From Diaporthe sp. PMI_573 (Eukaryota > Ascomycota > Sordariomycetes > Diaporthales > Diaporthaceae): a DNA stretch of 64,000 bases. Below, in pieces: positions 21,833 to 33,283 of this stretch. The position numbers and the translations under genes were made by a program. How positions within the stretch are numbered: the first letter of the stretch is position 1; each line of letters starts with the position of its first letter. The notes beneath the pieces were generated by a model. It saw only the letters and a list, made by a program, of their open reading frames with translations, ran no database searches and had not been told where the DNA came from. Location: positions 2,046,001-2,110,000 of the forward strand of contig JAJTUP010000002.1 of the NCBI GenBank assembly GCA_021399435.1, read 5' to 3'.

Positions 21833-22219
21833 TCACTCGTAACGTAGCACCGCAGTGACCCGACCAGAAAAGACCCTTGGCGCATGACCCCACGGGGTTG
21901 GAATGGGTATGTCATATCGATGGTAGTCTCTACCATTGGTCAATTGAGACTTCAGCAAGATAATGGTGCCTGGATTATTCGTATTGAACACGTTGATCGT
22001 TGCCTTCTGACCCAACTCCAACGTAGTGACGCTTAGGTCAGGGGGCTTGGCAGAAGACTCAAGAGACTCCACAGTCGAAATGAGTATTGAGGGAGGAGCT
22101 GAAGGTGAGTTGGACAATAATTGGATAGAAATGGAACAGGGGGCGTTGAGACAGCTTTGGAACAGTCGAGTGCTCATCTGCACTTGACAGTTTTGCTTGA
22201 GGAGCGTTCTGGCACGCAT
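21833..22219 (-). CDS. Possible small hypothetical protein
   Basis: An intron-less ATG-to-stop frame of 128 residues (MRARTLLKQNCQVQ...). The stretch from residue 30 on alternates hydrophobic and polar residues (ISIQLLSNSPSAPPSILIST, SVTTLELGQKATINVFN, GTIILLKSQLTNGRDYHRYD), which suggests a small beta-sandwich rather than a random frame. A second Met (MSTRLFQSC) would give 114 residues. I do not recognise the family. There is no signal peptide and no neighbour that explains it. It could be chance, or the remains of a larger gene. Confidence 0.33.
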   Translation of the reverse strand: MRARTLLKQNCQVQMSTRLFQSCLNAPCSISIQLLSNSPSAPPSILISTVESLESSAKPPDLSVTTLELGQKATINVFNTNNPGTIILLKSQLTNGRDYHRYDIPIPTPWGHAPRVFSGRVTAVLRYE

Positions 22220-23008
22220 TCATTGAAAGCCCTCATGTTCGACGGCCGCAGCCTATCCCTCTCCCACAGCAATGAAGCTGTTAGCTATTAATTTAGGAGG
22301 CATTGATGCCAGTGTTGAACTATACTCTGATGGGTTGGGGAACTCGGACAGGGCGAGGGTATTTGCAGGTATTGCTATTTTATAGATAATCCGCCCTATT
22401 TATAGACGTTCTCCAAGGTCAGTCCATGGCAACTGTGTCAGGGCCACTAGAGACAAGGAGTCGTATTTCAGGACATCCATCCTCCGCCCTTTATGGGACG
22501 AAGCCACTCGTGATGCATCCCAGTCCACAATCGACTGTAGCTTGTCAACCACCAGTGCCACGAAGGACTCGTTCAGTACTCATTGGGATAGGGACCAAAA
22601 CTGGTCATCGGCCAGAGCCTGTAAAGCCAGGACAGACTCGATGAACTCCTCCTATGGGTCTGTCTGCTGGAGATAAAGCCATACACTGCTTAGGGGCAGC
22701 GAAGTGACACCTGCGAAGGCGAAACGACGGAGCGCACCTCGGCTGTGTAGGGCCGGGTTTAAGGGTTAGCATCTTTTCACTGTTGTCCAAGGGAAAAGTC
22801 ACTGCTCGGAAAGAGGAGTGTAAGTAAAGATATTTTGCGTTGTGCACTCGGAGCAGCAGCGGGGGATACCTCGGTTGAGGCTGTCGTCAGAGGTAGTAGA
22901 GGTAGTCGAGAATGATGCCAGCACCGCTAAGAAGAAGGGTTGGCTGAAACGTCTCGAACGTGAATGCATCGACGACGTGAGAACAGGTAAAATGGGAAAG
23001 GAGAAGGC
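22220..23008. other. Intergenic, no gene seen
   Basis: About 790 bases with short frames only; no motif or repeat stands out. Confidence 0.5.
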
Positions 23009-24834
23009 TCACAAAAACACCGGACCCGGTTCCCCGGAACCATCCTCATCACTACTGAATCCTGCGTCGGTATCCTCGCCATCGTCATGGGAGAAGTGGC
23101 TTTCGTGATTGGCATTATTTTCGTCTTCCCCTGGCTGACGCTTCACGAATACACCCTCTCTTTCAACCTTCCATTCGGCACCAAAGTGCCTCACGTATTC
23201 CACCGCCATATCCCAACTCTCACGATCCGCTGCGTCTCCTGACTCGAAGACCTGGAGATAGCGCCAGTTGCCCGCGGAGCTGGAGCTATCAAACAACTTG
23301 GGCATGATCTTGCTACTGTGGTATCTGTTAGCGTCTCTGCTGCATGCTGCAAAGCGTGTACATTGAGAAGCCGGGAATCTCCTGTCACGAGTCCGCCCAT
23401 AGCCGTGTGTGTGGTAACGTCTCGAGAATTATACGGGGGCAACATCATTCAAAATGCAGGCAGGGAACTCATTTCGAGGAGGAACATACTAGCTCGTATT
23501 ACGCTCAGCCCAAAGGTCGTCCACTGTGACATTCGGAGTCAGCTCTCAAGCCAACACAGAAGGAAGCCTTGCTCGGGGAAATAATATAATGAAAGGTGGC
23601 ATTGTTCTAGTCAACTCAACAAGCTCAGGCGGAACAAATAGATTCAGGCACGACGTGAGATGGCCTGGGATTACAGGAGACGCAGGTGGGAAACATGTCC
23701 CAGGCGCTACTTACTGTCCAGGTGCTCCATCTCCTTTTTGTCTTTCAAAATGTCGTTTCGTGGTACAAGTTGTACAAAGAGCCGGTCGATTCGCGGGAGA
23801 TTCTGCACCAAGGTGTTGAAATGCGTTGACAAGGGAAAGATTCCGACATAGCTGAGATCGCGGATCGTAGGAGGAATCAGGGGCTCGTCGTTGGGGAACT
23901 CCTCGGCCCCGAGAAGGGCGCCGAGCATAGAAGGTGGGCGCCTGTGGTAGTACTCATATGTCTTATATACGCGAGTAGAAGAGCCCTCGTTGAGGAGGAG
24001 GGCTTCCCAAGGGCGGATGGTGAAGAGAAAGCAGGGGATGCGCCTTTTCTGGCGTGCGACTGGCGCCGACATCGAGGAGGACTGCTCTGGAACTCCAGGC
24101 GCGATGGAAGCCGACGGTCCTGCTTCTTTTTGTGGAGAACCAACTTCATCTTCCTTATTGGGGCTCGCGACCGCTTTTTGATCCCGGGTCAAAGATAACA
24201 CGTGATGTGACTGGTAAAAACTCCAGGCGTCACCGAGAAAGAGCATTCTGGCCAGCAGTGATGCTAATGTCCGTGGCGATGCAATGATTGTGAAGCGCAG
24301 AGGGTCGAGCAGGTCAAATATCAAGTTCCAAAGCCAATTTGAGTCCTCGTTGAAGACCATATCCCTCTCTCGACCACCGCGGCTCAAGGGGCCGAAAGGG
24401 TCTGGGGTGTATTCGCGGTCTCCCTGGTGGGTTAAGTCAATGCCGCCGGCGCCGGTGGACCTCACTCTCATGCTCTTGACCACTACGATTGTCAGAGATT
24501 TAACATATGGAGTGAGGTTGTTGTCGCGGATAAAGGACAACAGTGGCGTCATTGAGTGAGGACCGCTGGACTGTTCGAGATCAACGAGAGACAGGTCGGA
24601 CTGGTCCAGGTAGCATATTGCGTTCCGGCAGAGAAGGGGAAGCACTGTGGCTCGCCATTGCTTGTTAACAAGTGAGATGTTCTTGAGGTTCTGGGACGAG
24701 AGGTCGGGCTCCTTGAGCATGTGCGCATGCGGCTGGTGGTGGAGGCGCTCATCAGAAGGGGCCGGGCTGTCGAGGAAGCTGAAGATGTGAGACAGCATCT
24801 CCGTAGGAAGTGTGTGGATGCTGACGGTAGCCAT
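23009..24834 (-). CDS. F-box domain protein
   Basis: Exons 24834-23715, 23523-23490 and 23315-23009 code 486 residues. The start is ATG 24834 (MATVSIHTLPTEMLSHIFSFL). The F-box (residues about 6-75) has the core LPTEMLSHIFSFL and NISLVNKQWRATVLPLLCR, with a Ser/His-rich insert between them. The middle exon is only 34 nt (DDLWAERNTS) and is needed to join FVQLVPRNDIL...EHLDM to SYSKIMPKLF and GNWRYLQVFESGDAADRESWDMAVEYV. An acidic tail (DDGEDTDAGFSSDEDG) ends the protein. F-box proteins link substrates to the SCF ubiquitin ligase through Skp1. The substrate is unknown. No leucine-rich or WD repeats are seen. All joins preserve frame and have GTAAGT or GTATGT donors. Confidence 0.85.
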
Positions 24835-25862
24835 GACTACGGAACCTGCCAGACTAGCAGGCTGAACAAAATGCAAGTAAACGGGGGTGTTTTAGGTGCT
24901 ATGGGCCATGACCACATCGCGGGGTTTGCATCGTGGCGGTTGTCAGTTGAGACAAAGACGGATGGATTGACGTCAAAGCCGCGGCCAGCGATAAGCAACC
25001 CTGAGGCGTTATCGCGACCCCTGGTCAATGCCCATGTGGCACGCCGCCTGCCGCCTCGACCCCTTCAGCAACAGCCGCAGCGTGTCCCGCCAAAGGCCAC
25101 ACCTGCGGTGGTCAGATGTCATGGCAGTCTCAAGGCATGCTGCGTGGCTGGGCCGCACCCACCGCCCGCTGTGTCTCTGTACTCCCTGCTCATGGGCTTC
25201 CGATTCATTTTGGTCTGGATGACCATGCTGCTTCTGTTTCTTCCTCGTCCGCATAATATCCATCTTCTCAGGATAGTAACACTCGTTTTACCAAACTCTA
25301 CATCAGGCTCAAGTAGGCAGATATGGCGCGTGCAATGACGCACGCACACAGCAGTCCCAGGGACTTCCTTTCTCCGGGCCTCATATGAACGTGGTATAGT
25401 CATGCCTTACCAATTGCATTGCATTTAAGTCATGGTGCAGCCAAGAGGCACAGTATTTGGAGCCTCCCCCCCTCTCCTCCCCAAAACCCCGCTGCCATGT
25501 CACCAATGACCGCACCCTCCAAACTACATTTGACCAAGCGATGGCGGGGACGTTGATCTCCGCAGGCATAGGCTACCGATGAACCGGTCACTTCTGCCTT
25601 CCGGCAATACTTTGGGTGGTACTATATTGATGGGGGGTACGCAGGGATCCATCGGCAAAATTTCTGACGTCTGATGTCTTCTGAGCAATGAGCTCCAAGG
25701 CGGGGGAGGGGAATGGGAACCGTAAAGACCGGCTGGTTAGGCGACGACTACTAATAATATAAACCTCAGCCTACCGACTGTTGAGGAGGTTACTTGGGCC
25801 AAATCCCCCCTCCCCTAAGAGGTCCCGTTTGTTCGCATAGTACTGCCTGCTGTTTGTGCGAA
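24835..25862. other. Divergent intergenic region, no gene seen
   Basis: This 1.03-kb spacer lies between head-to-head F-box and MetE-like genes. TACTATATTGATGG at 25620-25633 and TAATAATATAAACC at 25752-25765 are AT-rich blocks; the second, about 100 bases before ATG 25863, could serve as the TATA element of the MetE-like gene. Confidence 0.4.
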
Positions 25863-27219
25863 ATGGTCGCAAAGAAGAACCATCAACGCCCGCCCTTCCG
25901 GGCTGAGCACCTTGGCTCACTCCTCCGGCCGCAGGAGCTGGTTGATAAACGCGTCGCCCTGGACGGCGAGAAAACCGAAACCATTGCCCAAGACAAGGAG
26001 CTCCACGCCATTGAAGATGAGGCCATCAATGAGATCGTCAAGGTCCAGTTAGATCTTGGGTTCCATGCAGTAAATGATGGCGAGTATCGCCGTCATCAAT
26101 TCTGGGGAACCTTCTTTCCTGCTCTCCAGGGGATGGAGGAAATTGCGAACCCACCACTGGAAATTTTCCGGCTCTATGTGCCTGACCTGGCTGCTTTTAG
26201 TAAGTCATCCATGTTTAGTACTCAATGGTAATAATCACAAGCCAGGCCGTGAACTAACACCCCCGTCCCAGCTGAGGCCGGCCACAAGCCTGGCGAATCT
26301 GTCATCTGTACGGGCAAAATCAAGCATGTCGGCAGCACCTACGTCGACCAGTGGAACTACCTCAAGAATCGCCTCCCGGCCGAGTACGTCAGGGAGGCGA
26401 AGCTCACCCTCCCGGCGCCTGAGTGGTACCACCTTCGCTACCAGCCTGGCAAGGCCTACCCCCAAGAGGTCTATGCCAACGACGAGGAGTACTTCGCCGA
26501 TATTGCAAAGGCATACAGGGCCGAGCTGCAGGTCCTGTACGACGCTGGCTGCCGCAATGTGACCATTGACGATCCCAACCTAGCCTGTAAGTTTGTCCGT
26601 CTTCTGGGGAAAAGAAAAGCTGCCCACATTTGGCCAGCTGCTAACATTGTCACAAGACTTCTGCTCTGAGAAGATGCTCCAAGGCTTCAAGGATGCCGGA
26701 GAGGACTCCGAGGCCCTGCTGGATAGCTACATCAAGCTCTACAACGACTGTATCTCACAGCGCCCCGACGACCTCCACCTGGGCATTCATCTTTGCCGCG
26801 GCAACTTTGCCTACAGCCGGCACTTCAGCGAGGGCGGCTACGACCGGATCGCGACCAAGCTCTTCAACGAGATCGAGGCCGACACCTACTTCCTCGAGTA
26901 CGACACTGACCGCGCAGGCGGCTTTGAGCCCCTGAAGGAGCTGCCGCCGTACAAGAATGTCGTCCTGGGCGTCATCACCAGCAAGTTTCCCGAGCTGGAG
27001 GATGTGGAGAAGCTCAAGGAAAGGGTATACGAGGCGGCCGATTTTATGGCCAAGGGTGCGGGTCAGAGCCGGGAGGAGGCGCTGAAGCGCATCGGGGTCA
27101 GCCCTCAGTGTGGGTTTGCCAGCCACCATCTGGGGAACAGCGTCACCCGCGAGGACATGATCAATAAGTTGAAGCTGGTGAGGAAGTTGGCAGACACTAT
27201 CTGGCCCGGTCAACCATGA
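25863..27219 (+). CDS. Cobalamin-independent methionine synthase C-domain-like protein (MetE-C / YxjG type)
   Basis: Exons 25863-26199, 26272-26586 and 26657-27219 code 404 residues from ATG 25863 (MVAKKNHQRPPFRAEHLGSLL). Only the C-terminal, catalytic barrel of MetE is represented; the N-terminal half of the 750-residue synthase is absent by design, as in bacterial YxjG/YxjH. The zinc ligands of the family can be seen: GIHLCRGNF (His about 262, Cys about 264), FLEYD (Glu about 298) and SPQCGFAS (Cys near 370). Typical flanks are RAEHLGSLLRP, VNDGEYRRHQFWGTFF, TIDDPNLAYFC and LVRKLADTIWPGQP. It should bind zinc and activate a thiol for methyl transfer. Whether it makes methionine or acts on another thiol is not known, because free C-domain proteins in fungi lack an assigned role. 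Confidence 0.88.
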
Positions 27220-28088
27220 GGAGATTTCATGCCGGTTTGTTTTGTCCATCACGCATGTACACTCCATACCAAGTCTCGGTCCTTTTCCAGGCTCTGCCAG
27301 TGCTCATTCAGTCTCATGTGCTCAAATCAATCAGCACCTCCCGTTCCGTCTTCTCTGTATATAGCCTCCTAGCATCCACTGTCGAATGGGGGTAAGGGTC
27401 CTCCAATGCCCTGCTCGTGGCCTTTCAAATATCAACACAAAATCATTGTTGCCTTACAGTCAAATAGCAAACGCAAGCATAACACTCGGACTGTTTACTG
27501 CACAAACAATTACCTACGCACTGTTCTTCTTCCTAACAGGAGCTCTACACACTACGTGTCCGTGAGATGTGAGATATTTCGAGAATGAACCGGTAGCCGT
27601 ATAGCCTAGGACAATACAAGGCCTCTCTGGGTAATTTTGTGCTGAGTGCTATCGAATTCACATCTACGGTACCTTTATGGTGCACCACATGTGTGTTACG
27701 GAATAACCTCGAGTAAGATGATTGCGCAGGAGGCAAGCAAGCCACAGAGCTCTGGTATGACGCTGCGTAGCTTTGGAAAACGTGGCTATGTTACTGCAAT
27801 GATGTATACGAGATCCAGATGTTTGCTCAGTGATGCGACTTTGTTGGATTATGACAGTGCGTTTGCGTAGGTTACTTTGCCGTAGTGACCGACTGCCTTG
27901 ACTGACCACATTCACTGTGGCGCTATCAAACACAACCGTCAACCATTCGAACCTGAGCCCATGCGATTGTCTCTTTCTCTCCATCGCTCTCGGGACAACC
28001 CACTCCACCGATGATTCCTGATACCCACCCTTGCATTCACAAGAGCCCCAACGCGTTCTCTTCAAAGAACCCGCCGTCCCAAACAGCG
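27220..28088. other. Intergenic, no gene seen
   Basis: About 870 bases between two plus-strand loci; short frames only. Confidence 0.5.
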
Positions 28089-29539
28089 ATGGACCCCGCC
28101 GCCCTCCCCTCTTGCCCCCCAAGAGTCGGCGGACTCAATTGGCACCCCTTCGCGAGCAGTTGGATGGTATCGATTCAACGCAACAGATTCAGAAGAGCCA
28201 GAGGATGGAGCTGGTCGTTCGCTGTTGCTCCCTCCCAAGATTCACGATCTACCTGACGAGCTCCTCATGGGGATTTTCCGCCATCTCCGTAACTGCGAAG
28301 ATATCAAGCGACTCCGACTGTCCTCCCAACGCCTCAACGAGACCAGTTCCCACCTTCTGATCAATACGCTCTATGTCAGTCCGAACCCGAAATCGCTTGA
28401 GCGCCTCAACCAAGTATCACGCCACCCAACCATTTCAAGAGGCGTTCGTCGTCTCGTAGCCTCAATTGATGTCTACAGCCCCGAACTCGCTCGTGACGTG
28501 CAATCTTTTACTGCATGGTGCATAGAGGAGCTGGCCGAAATCGTGTCTCGGCAAACTGTCGCAAGGTATAAAGCCATACAGATCTGGCGATCCTGGCACT
28601 ATTTTCAACAGTCATTTTCAGACCCACACAGCGACGGGATGCATCTCGATGAGCACCACACCAGCGCCGTATACAGCGGCTGGCTACGATAGTTATCGTC
28701 AACTGCATGATGAGCAAGAGATGATCCTCCGCAATGGGCGTTTCTCAGATGACATTGTCTCAGCGATTGGTAGGATGGCCTGCCTCGATGATTTGGTGAT
28801 CAGGGACAGGCCACGTAGCTCCGCGGACGAGCAGCCCGGGAGTTCGAGTATTTGCCACAGGATGGAGGGGTTGGTCAGAGATCCCACCTGCCTGGTCGAG
28901 GAGATGATGCTACATACTTTCTCCGGGGAAAAGGCGAGAACTAAGCAAGTGGAAATCCCGCCGACTCAGCTTCTCTACCAAATCCCGCTGTCGATCTACA
29001 ATGCGGGCTCCTCATTCGCTCACCTCAGATTCGACCTGACGCCTCCTTACGACCTCCAGCTACAGATCGACAGTTCCGAATGGTCTCAACTTGGATCATT
29101 TGCCCAGGGTTTGAAATCAATCAAGCTCAGCGTCGGAGCTGATCCGTGGTGGAATGTCAACTTGGGGCCTGTTCGAAACGCGGAGGAAGTTGAAAATTTC
29201 GAAAGGTTCTTGACCGTCTTCACAAGGTCAGGCAAATTCAACACATTGGTACTGGACTTCGCTTTTCTCGAGAGACACTGTCTCGAAGACGACCGCACGC
29301 ATGATCCGAACCGCACCTCCATCGGCCCCCTCATGGTTAACTGGCACAAGCATCAGAACGTCCACCTGAAGAACTGCGCGATCAACCTGGAAGAGCTTCG
29401 ATCTTTCGTCAGTCTTCCCAGGAAGAAGCCGACCATCCTCGGGCTCTGGTATGTCTATTTGCTGGATGGAACCTGTGCCGAGGCAGTAGAAATTCTCCGA
29501 AGGGCATTGCTGAGCGGGCGACTCAGCCAAAATCGGTAA
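28089..29539 (+). pseudogene. F-box protein gene, broken (paralogue A)
   Basis: An F-box is clear at 28231-28350 (IHDLPDELLMGIFRHLRNCED, with RLRLSSQRLNETSS), but its frame has no ATG between the stop at 28012 and the internal Met at 28267. The upstream coding-like frame (LREQLDGIDSTQQIQKSQRM) is offset, so a first frameshift lies near 28200-28225. A second lies between 28650 and 28690, where HHTSAVYS stops and the next frame takes over as AAGYDSYRQLHDEQEM and runs to TAA 29537-29539. After it come LDDLVIRD, LSIYNAGSSFAHLRFDL and WYVYLLDGTCAEAVEILRRAL, matching the neighbour at 30.7-32.4 kb. A GTAAGC donor at the very end (29537) could extend the protein by about 33 residues, which I cannot confirm. 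Sequencing error is possible but two lesions make decay more likely. Confidence 0.6.
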
Positions 29540-30701
29540 GCAATCTTCTCACATTATTTCTTTCACCCTGAGATGTGTTTATCCATTGCATTGTCTCCTC
29601 TGGTAGGATAACTTGCTATGTAACAACCTTCCGTTGGGAGTCCTCCCTCTGGGATACCCTCATGTGGGGAGTCTTTTCTTGGATAATCATGCTCTGCACT
29701 TTCTGTTACATGAAGTTTCTTACATAGTTCGAGGGATGACTCCAAAACTTGTAAATAGTATGTGAGGTTCCCGTACGGGGCAGAGTGCTTGACCTTGTCG
29801 ATGGCTCAGAGGAAGAGAATCTCTCACTACACGTCTGATCGACGTTTCCGCAAGGACTCTCCGGTCAACTCTTATATCAAGGGATATTACGTTGGTTTTG
29901 TCAGAAATCCACTGCGAGAGTAAAGCAGCCAGATACGCTCAGCACTGTACCAGTTTTAGGAACAGCACATGTTCCGCTGCATTTCGCAAACCGTTCCTTC
30001 CGTCCAGCCACGACTGCTTCTACTTGGAGGGGCTTTATCCAAAGAGGATTGTAATGAGTGCATTATCGTTCATGAAGCCGTGCATACGCACGTTTCTTCT
30101 CGTGAATGGAACATATGCGGCTTGGAAAGGTGGGCGTACCTAGGAAAACACGCATCTGTCTTCCTGGTGGTAATGGAGGCGTGAAGTACATAAACACAGC
30201 AAGCAGGGGAGGTTTTCAGGCAAGAACATCACATTGAGAACAGGTAATCAGGCTTAGAACGACCAGGCCGCTACATGTTGTATGAAACTCAACCTGTTAC
30301 TGAGCAAAGGCAGTGACTTATGATAAGATAAATTCATGACGTATGTACCTCACAGCATCAGACTGAAACCACTTCTTCATCGGTATCAAATTGCATAGGT
30401 TCTGCCGCCCCTTTCACTGGTTGATTCATTTCCTCTGTATTCACTTTCTGCCTGATTTTGACTGCTACCATTTGTGGCCTGTTGCTTCATCCAGTGGTTG
30501 TCCTATGATCGCCTGTAACTTCACTCCAGATAGAAACCCTGGATCCTCAAAATTGTCATCGTCAATCGCACTCGCTAGCCGTTTCCATCTGCCTCTGGCC
30601 AACTATCTCCCCACCGCTTAGGAGTAGAATGGACGAAAATTTATGGCTGGTGTCTCTGAATTGATGGTGCTTGAGTCAATTCTTCCGAGGATATCGGAAT
30701 C
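29540..30701. other. Spacer between tail-to-tail F-box loci
   Basis: These 1.16 kb hold no recognisable gene. The two flanking F-box loci point toward it. Confidence 0.5.
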
Positions 30702-32404
30702 TCATGCCTTGGCTTTTGTTTTGTTCTCTATCACAAGAAAAGGGTTTCCGATCGATACGCCCTGGACGTACCGGCTGGCCCAACTTGCCTGACCACCATA
30801 AAAGATCCGGTTGCGTTGATTGTAGGAGATGCGATTGCACTCTGCACTTGTGAGACCGTGTACTCGAGACTCTGGGTTCGCTTTGGTACGTAGGATGTCC
30901 AATCCTTCAGCCCAAGCTCCGCTAAGCAGGCGAATGTGGCTGAGATTGAGGAAGACTTCAGGGTGAAGTCGCTCGACGAAGGTCTTCTGCTCGGTAAGGT
31001 GAAATGAAACATGACTTAGATTGACTTCTCGGAGATGAAGCCAGGGCAGCGAAGCTAACAGAGCCCCGGGGCGTCTATCATCATGCTGACCAGGGTGATG
31101 GCAGGAAACCAGAAGGGAGATGGTAAGGACCTGAATGTTGCCTGCTCCTAAGACAACGCGGAGGTATTTCGACATACTCGATATTCCTCTTGAGAAGCCC
31201 GTGCATGTCATGGGTTCTTCGACCTTAAAACTGAAGACTTTGAGGCTCTCAGCCGCGGCCCTCAGATCGAGGAGCTGGCTTTGGTCGTGAATCCATGTAA
31301 ACTGCGACGGAGACCTGGACTGGGTGAAGGAATGGAACCCGATCTCGATTGGCGAGAGACGTGCTGCGTGCATTGCCAGTGGCACCTGGACTGCAAGGTT
31401 CGCTGTTTCGCGCTTTGGCTCCGACCGGGACGCCCCGATGGACCACATCATTCTGTCATCGAAAACGTCAGATGAGCTGGTATGACTTCTCCAAGGATAT
31501 CGGCGAGGTTTTGGGGAGTCTTCTCGGTATGGAAATCTGTCCGTGAGGAGGAGCTTGGTGCCCCATGGCATGCGTCCTATCACCGCTGCTATGGCCGGTG
31601 CAAAAGTTCCGTCATGCAGGGTACGCTGCTGCGATTCATACGCAAGCTGGTACTTTTCATAGCCTCGGCATAGGACTTCGGCTTTGGGAGTTTGCTCGCG
31701 TGGATTGAAAATGTCTGGAGCATGCCTCCGCAAGTACATCTGCCACGAGCCCAGGACACGCTTTCTCTCTTTCCAGAGGGGAACGAAATGGGCCGCGACT
31801 CAAACTTTCTTGCTCTCCAAAATAACATCTTGGGAATTCACAGAATATTCTAGCGCCAGCTTGATGTCCTCACGGAGATGTGTGGTGGCCAAGAGCAGGA
31901 ATTCCGAACCGGCAACTCGAAACCTGTGGGACAGTAGACTAATGTGCAGGATACGGATCCCTCTCGATATGATTGGATGGTGGGAGATCTCCTGGGCCCT
32001 GGCGAGCGACGATGCTGTCAAGCAGACGTTGAGGCAGCCAAGCAAGAGGTGGGAACTCGTGGAGCAAATCGACGGCAAGCAAGACGAATGTTTCTGACCT
32101 CAGAACCGCCTTTTGCATGCTTGAATATGTCCATCAGTAGCTCGTCAGGTAGGTCCAAAATGCCGGACCGGCCGAGTGATCGGGGCTCCAGGTCTCTGCG
32201 AATTGATGTGAGGAGCCTCTCGGATTTGGCCGATCCCGTCTGGGGAGAAAGCCTCATGGCGTTTGGAGTCTGATCAGTCTCCTCGTTGACCACTGAAAAG
32301 ACTGACGGGTGGAAGCAGTAAGTCGGAGGATGCCAGAACAGAACAGCTAGCTCCTCCTGGTTGGATTGAGCCATTCTGCCAGGCGTTGGTTGGCAGGAGG
32401 TCAT
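30702..32404 (-). pseudogene. F-box protein gene, broken (paralogue B)
   Basis: Possible starts are ATG 32404, 32374 or 32257. The F-box reads ILDLPDELLMDIFKHAKGG and IRLACRRF. At about 32064-32070 the frame must slip by one (a T seems to be missing) to continue CSTSSHLLLGCLNVC and HHPIISRGIRILHISLL. The frame then meets a single TGA at 31800-31802 (KKV-stop-VAAHFVPLW), where CGA-to-TGA is the simplest origin. Beyond it the same frame runs on through SWQMYLRRHAPDIFNPREQ, GYEKYQLAYESQQRTLHDG and IGRMPWGTKLLL to the stop at 30702. Shared order of motifs with the locus at 28.1-29.5 kb shows that the two are paralogues. A protein of the second half only (from ATG 31739) is conceivable but lacks the F-box. 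Confidence 0.65.
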
Positions 32405-33002
32405 CCTACCTTGATCTGGCTTGGGCAATTTGTTTTTGCCAGCCTGGTATGAATTTTGGGCTTGGAAGGTGATGAGTGTTGGGACTGGTTTGCGACTGAA
32501 GGATTTGATGAACAATCACGGTCTTTTACGGAGCCGCCGATGTCGATTGGGGCCAACCGATGAGTGATGCGATTGTCTTGTCAAAGAGATGTAGGTGTCG
32601 CCTTGTGCCTTGTGCAGAGGAACAGGGCACAGTACCCTGACCTTCTGCGTGAGAACTTGTAGGCTTAGGTGTGTTTGGATGCTGGGATTTGTCAAGATCA
32701 AGGGCGCATTTTGGACTGATGCGAAAAAGAAAGAAAAAAAGGAAGGAAAGCCAGTTAAGCCAGGCTAGCCGTTTGTAATCTGCTAATGTCTTTTCAAATT
32801 TTCGCAGATTGAGGCCACTTTACCCATTAAGTGAATGAGGCTCGGTTACCAGGTGCTTGTGGGAAATAAGTGCTCCAAATGGTTTGCAAACACTCGAGTG
32901 AATGCTATTTCTGTCATTCGTGGATACCTGCAGGTTGCTCATTTTCACCCAAACGGAGACTCGTCACATACATGATTGTAGTTATACAGCCATATTCAAG
33001 AA
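32405..33002. other. Intergenic, no gene seen
   Basis: About 600 bases, including a purine-rich run near 32720-32750. No coding features. Confidence 0.45.
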
Positions 33003-33236
33003 ATGCGAAAACGTCATTATGGAGCCTCTATGGCTGGCCTTGTAGCTAGTTATCCCATCGGAAAATGTTCCACTGAAGGGTTTACCACAGCAGGCTTTAG
33101 CAAGAGAGGCTATCCCATAGGACATTACCCTGCAGGAGCTTATCCCATGGGAGGTTATCCTATAGGATACAGGAGGCCTTTCCATGAGATGCTATCCAGA
33201 TGTCCCATAAGAGGTTTGGCGGTCGGCACTGCTTAG
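33003..33236 (+). CDS. Possible small protein with YPIG pentapeptide repeats
   Basis: An ATG-to-TAG frame of 77 codons begins MRKRHYGASMAG and contains five-residue units: SYPIG, then after three diverged units GYPIG, HYPAG, AYPMG and GYPIG. The repeat period of 15 bases keeps the frame intact through all eight units, including the decayed ones, which is what selection on a peptide would leave; a non-coding minisatellite with a period divisible by three would do the same. No signal peptide is visible. No relatives are known to me. Whether it is translated is open. Confidence 0.28.
   Translation: MRKRHYGASMAGLVASYPIGKCSTEGFTTAGFSKRGYPIGHYPAGAYPMGGYPIGYRRPFHEMLSRCPIRGLAVGTA
33048..33167 (+). 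repeat. 15-bp tandem repeat, eight units
   Basis: Units start at 33048, 33063, 33078, 33093, 33108, 33123, 33138 and 33153. The clearest are GGCTATCCCATAGGA (33108), GCTTATCCCATGGGA (33138) and GGTTATCCTATAGGA (33153). Units 2 to 4 are strongly diverged. Inside the unit, TCCCATAGGA is nearly self-complementary (TCCYATRGGA), so each repeat can also form a small hairpin. Confidence 0.8.
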
Positions 33237-33283
33237 ATGCTGTGGCCGCGTCGCGGACACCCGAGCAAAGCTCGTTTCGGTCA

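Noticed and set aside
29537..29726. Possible extra 3' exon of F-box paralogue A through a GTAAGC donor
   Set aside because: The added residues do not match paralogue B, and the locus is already broken, so the extension is not supported.
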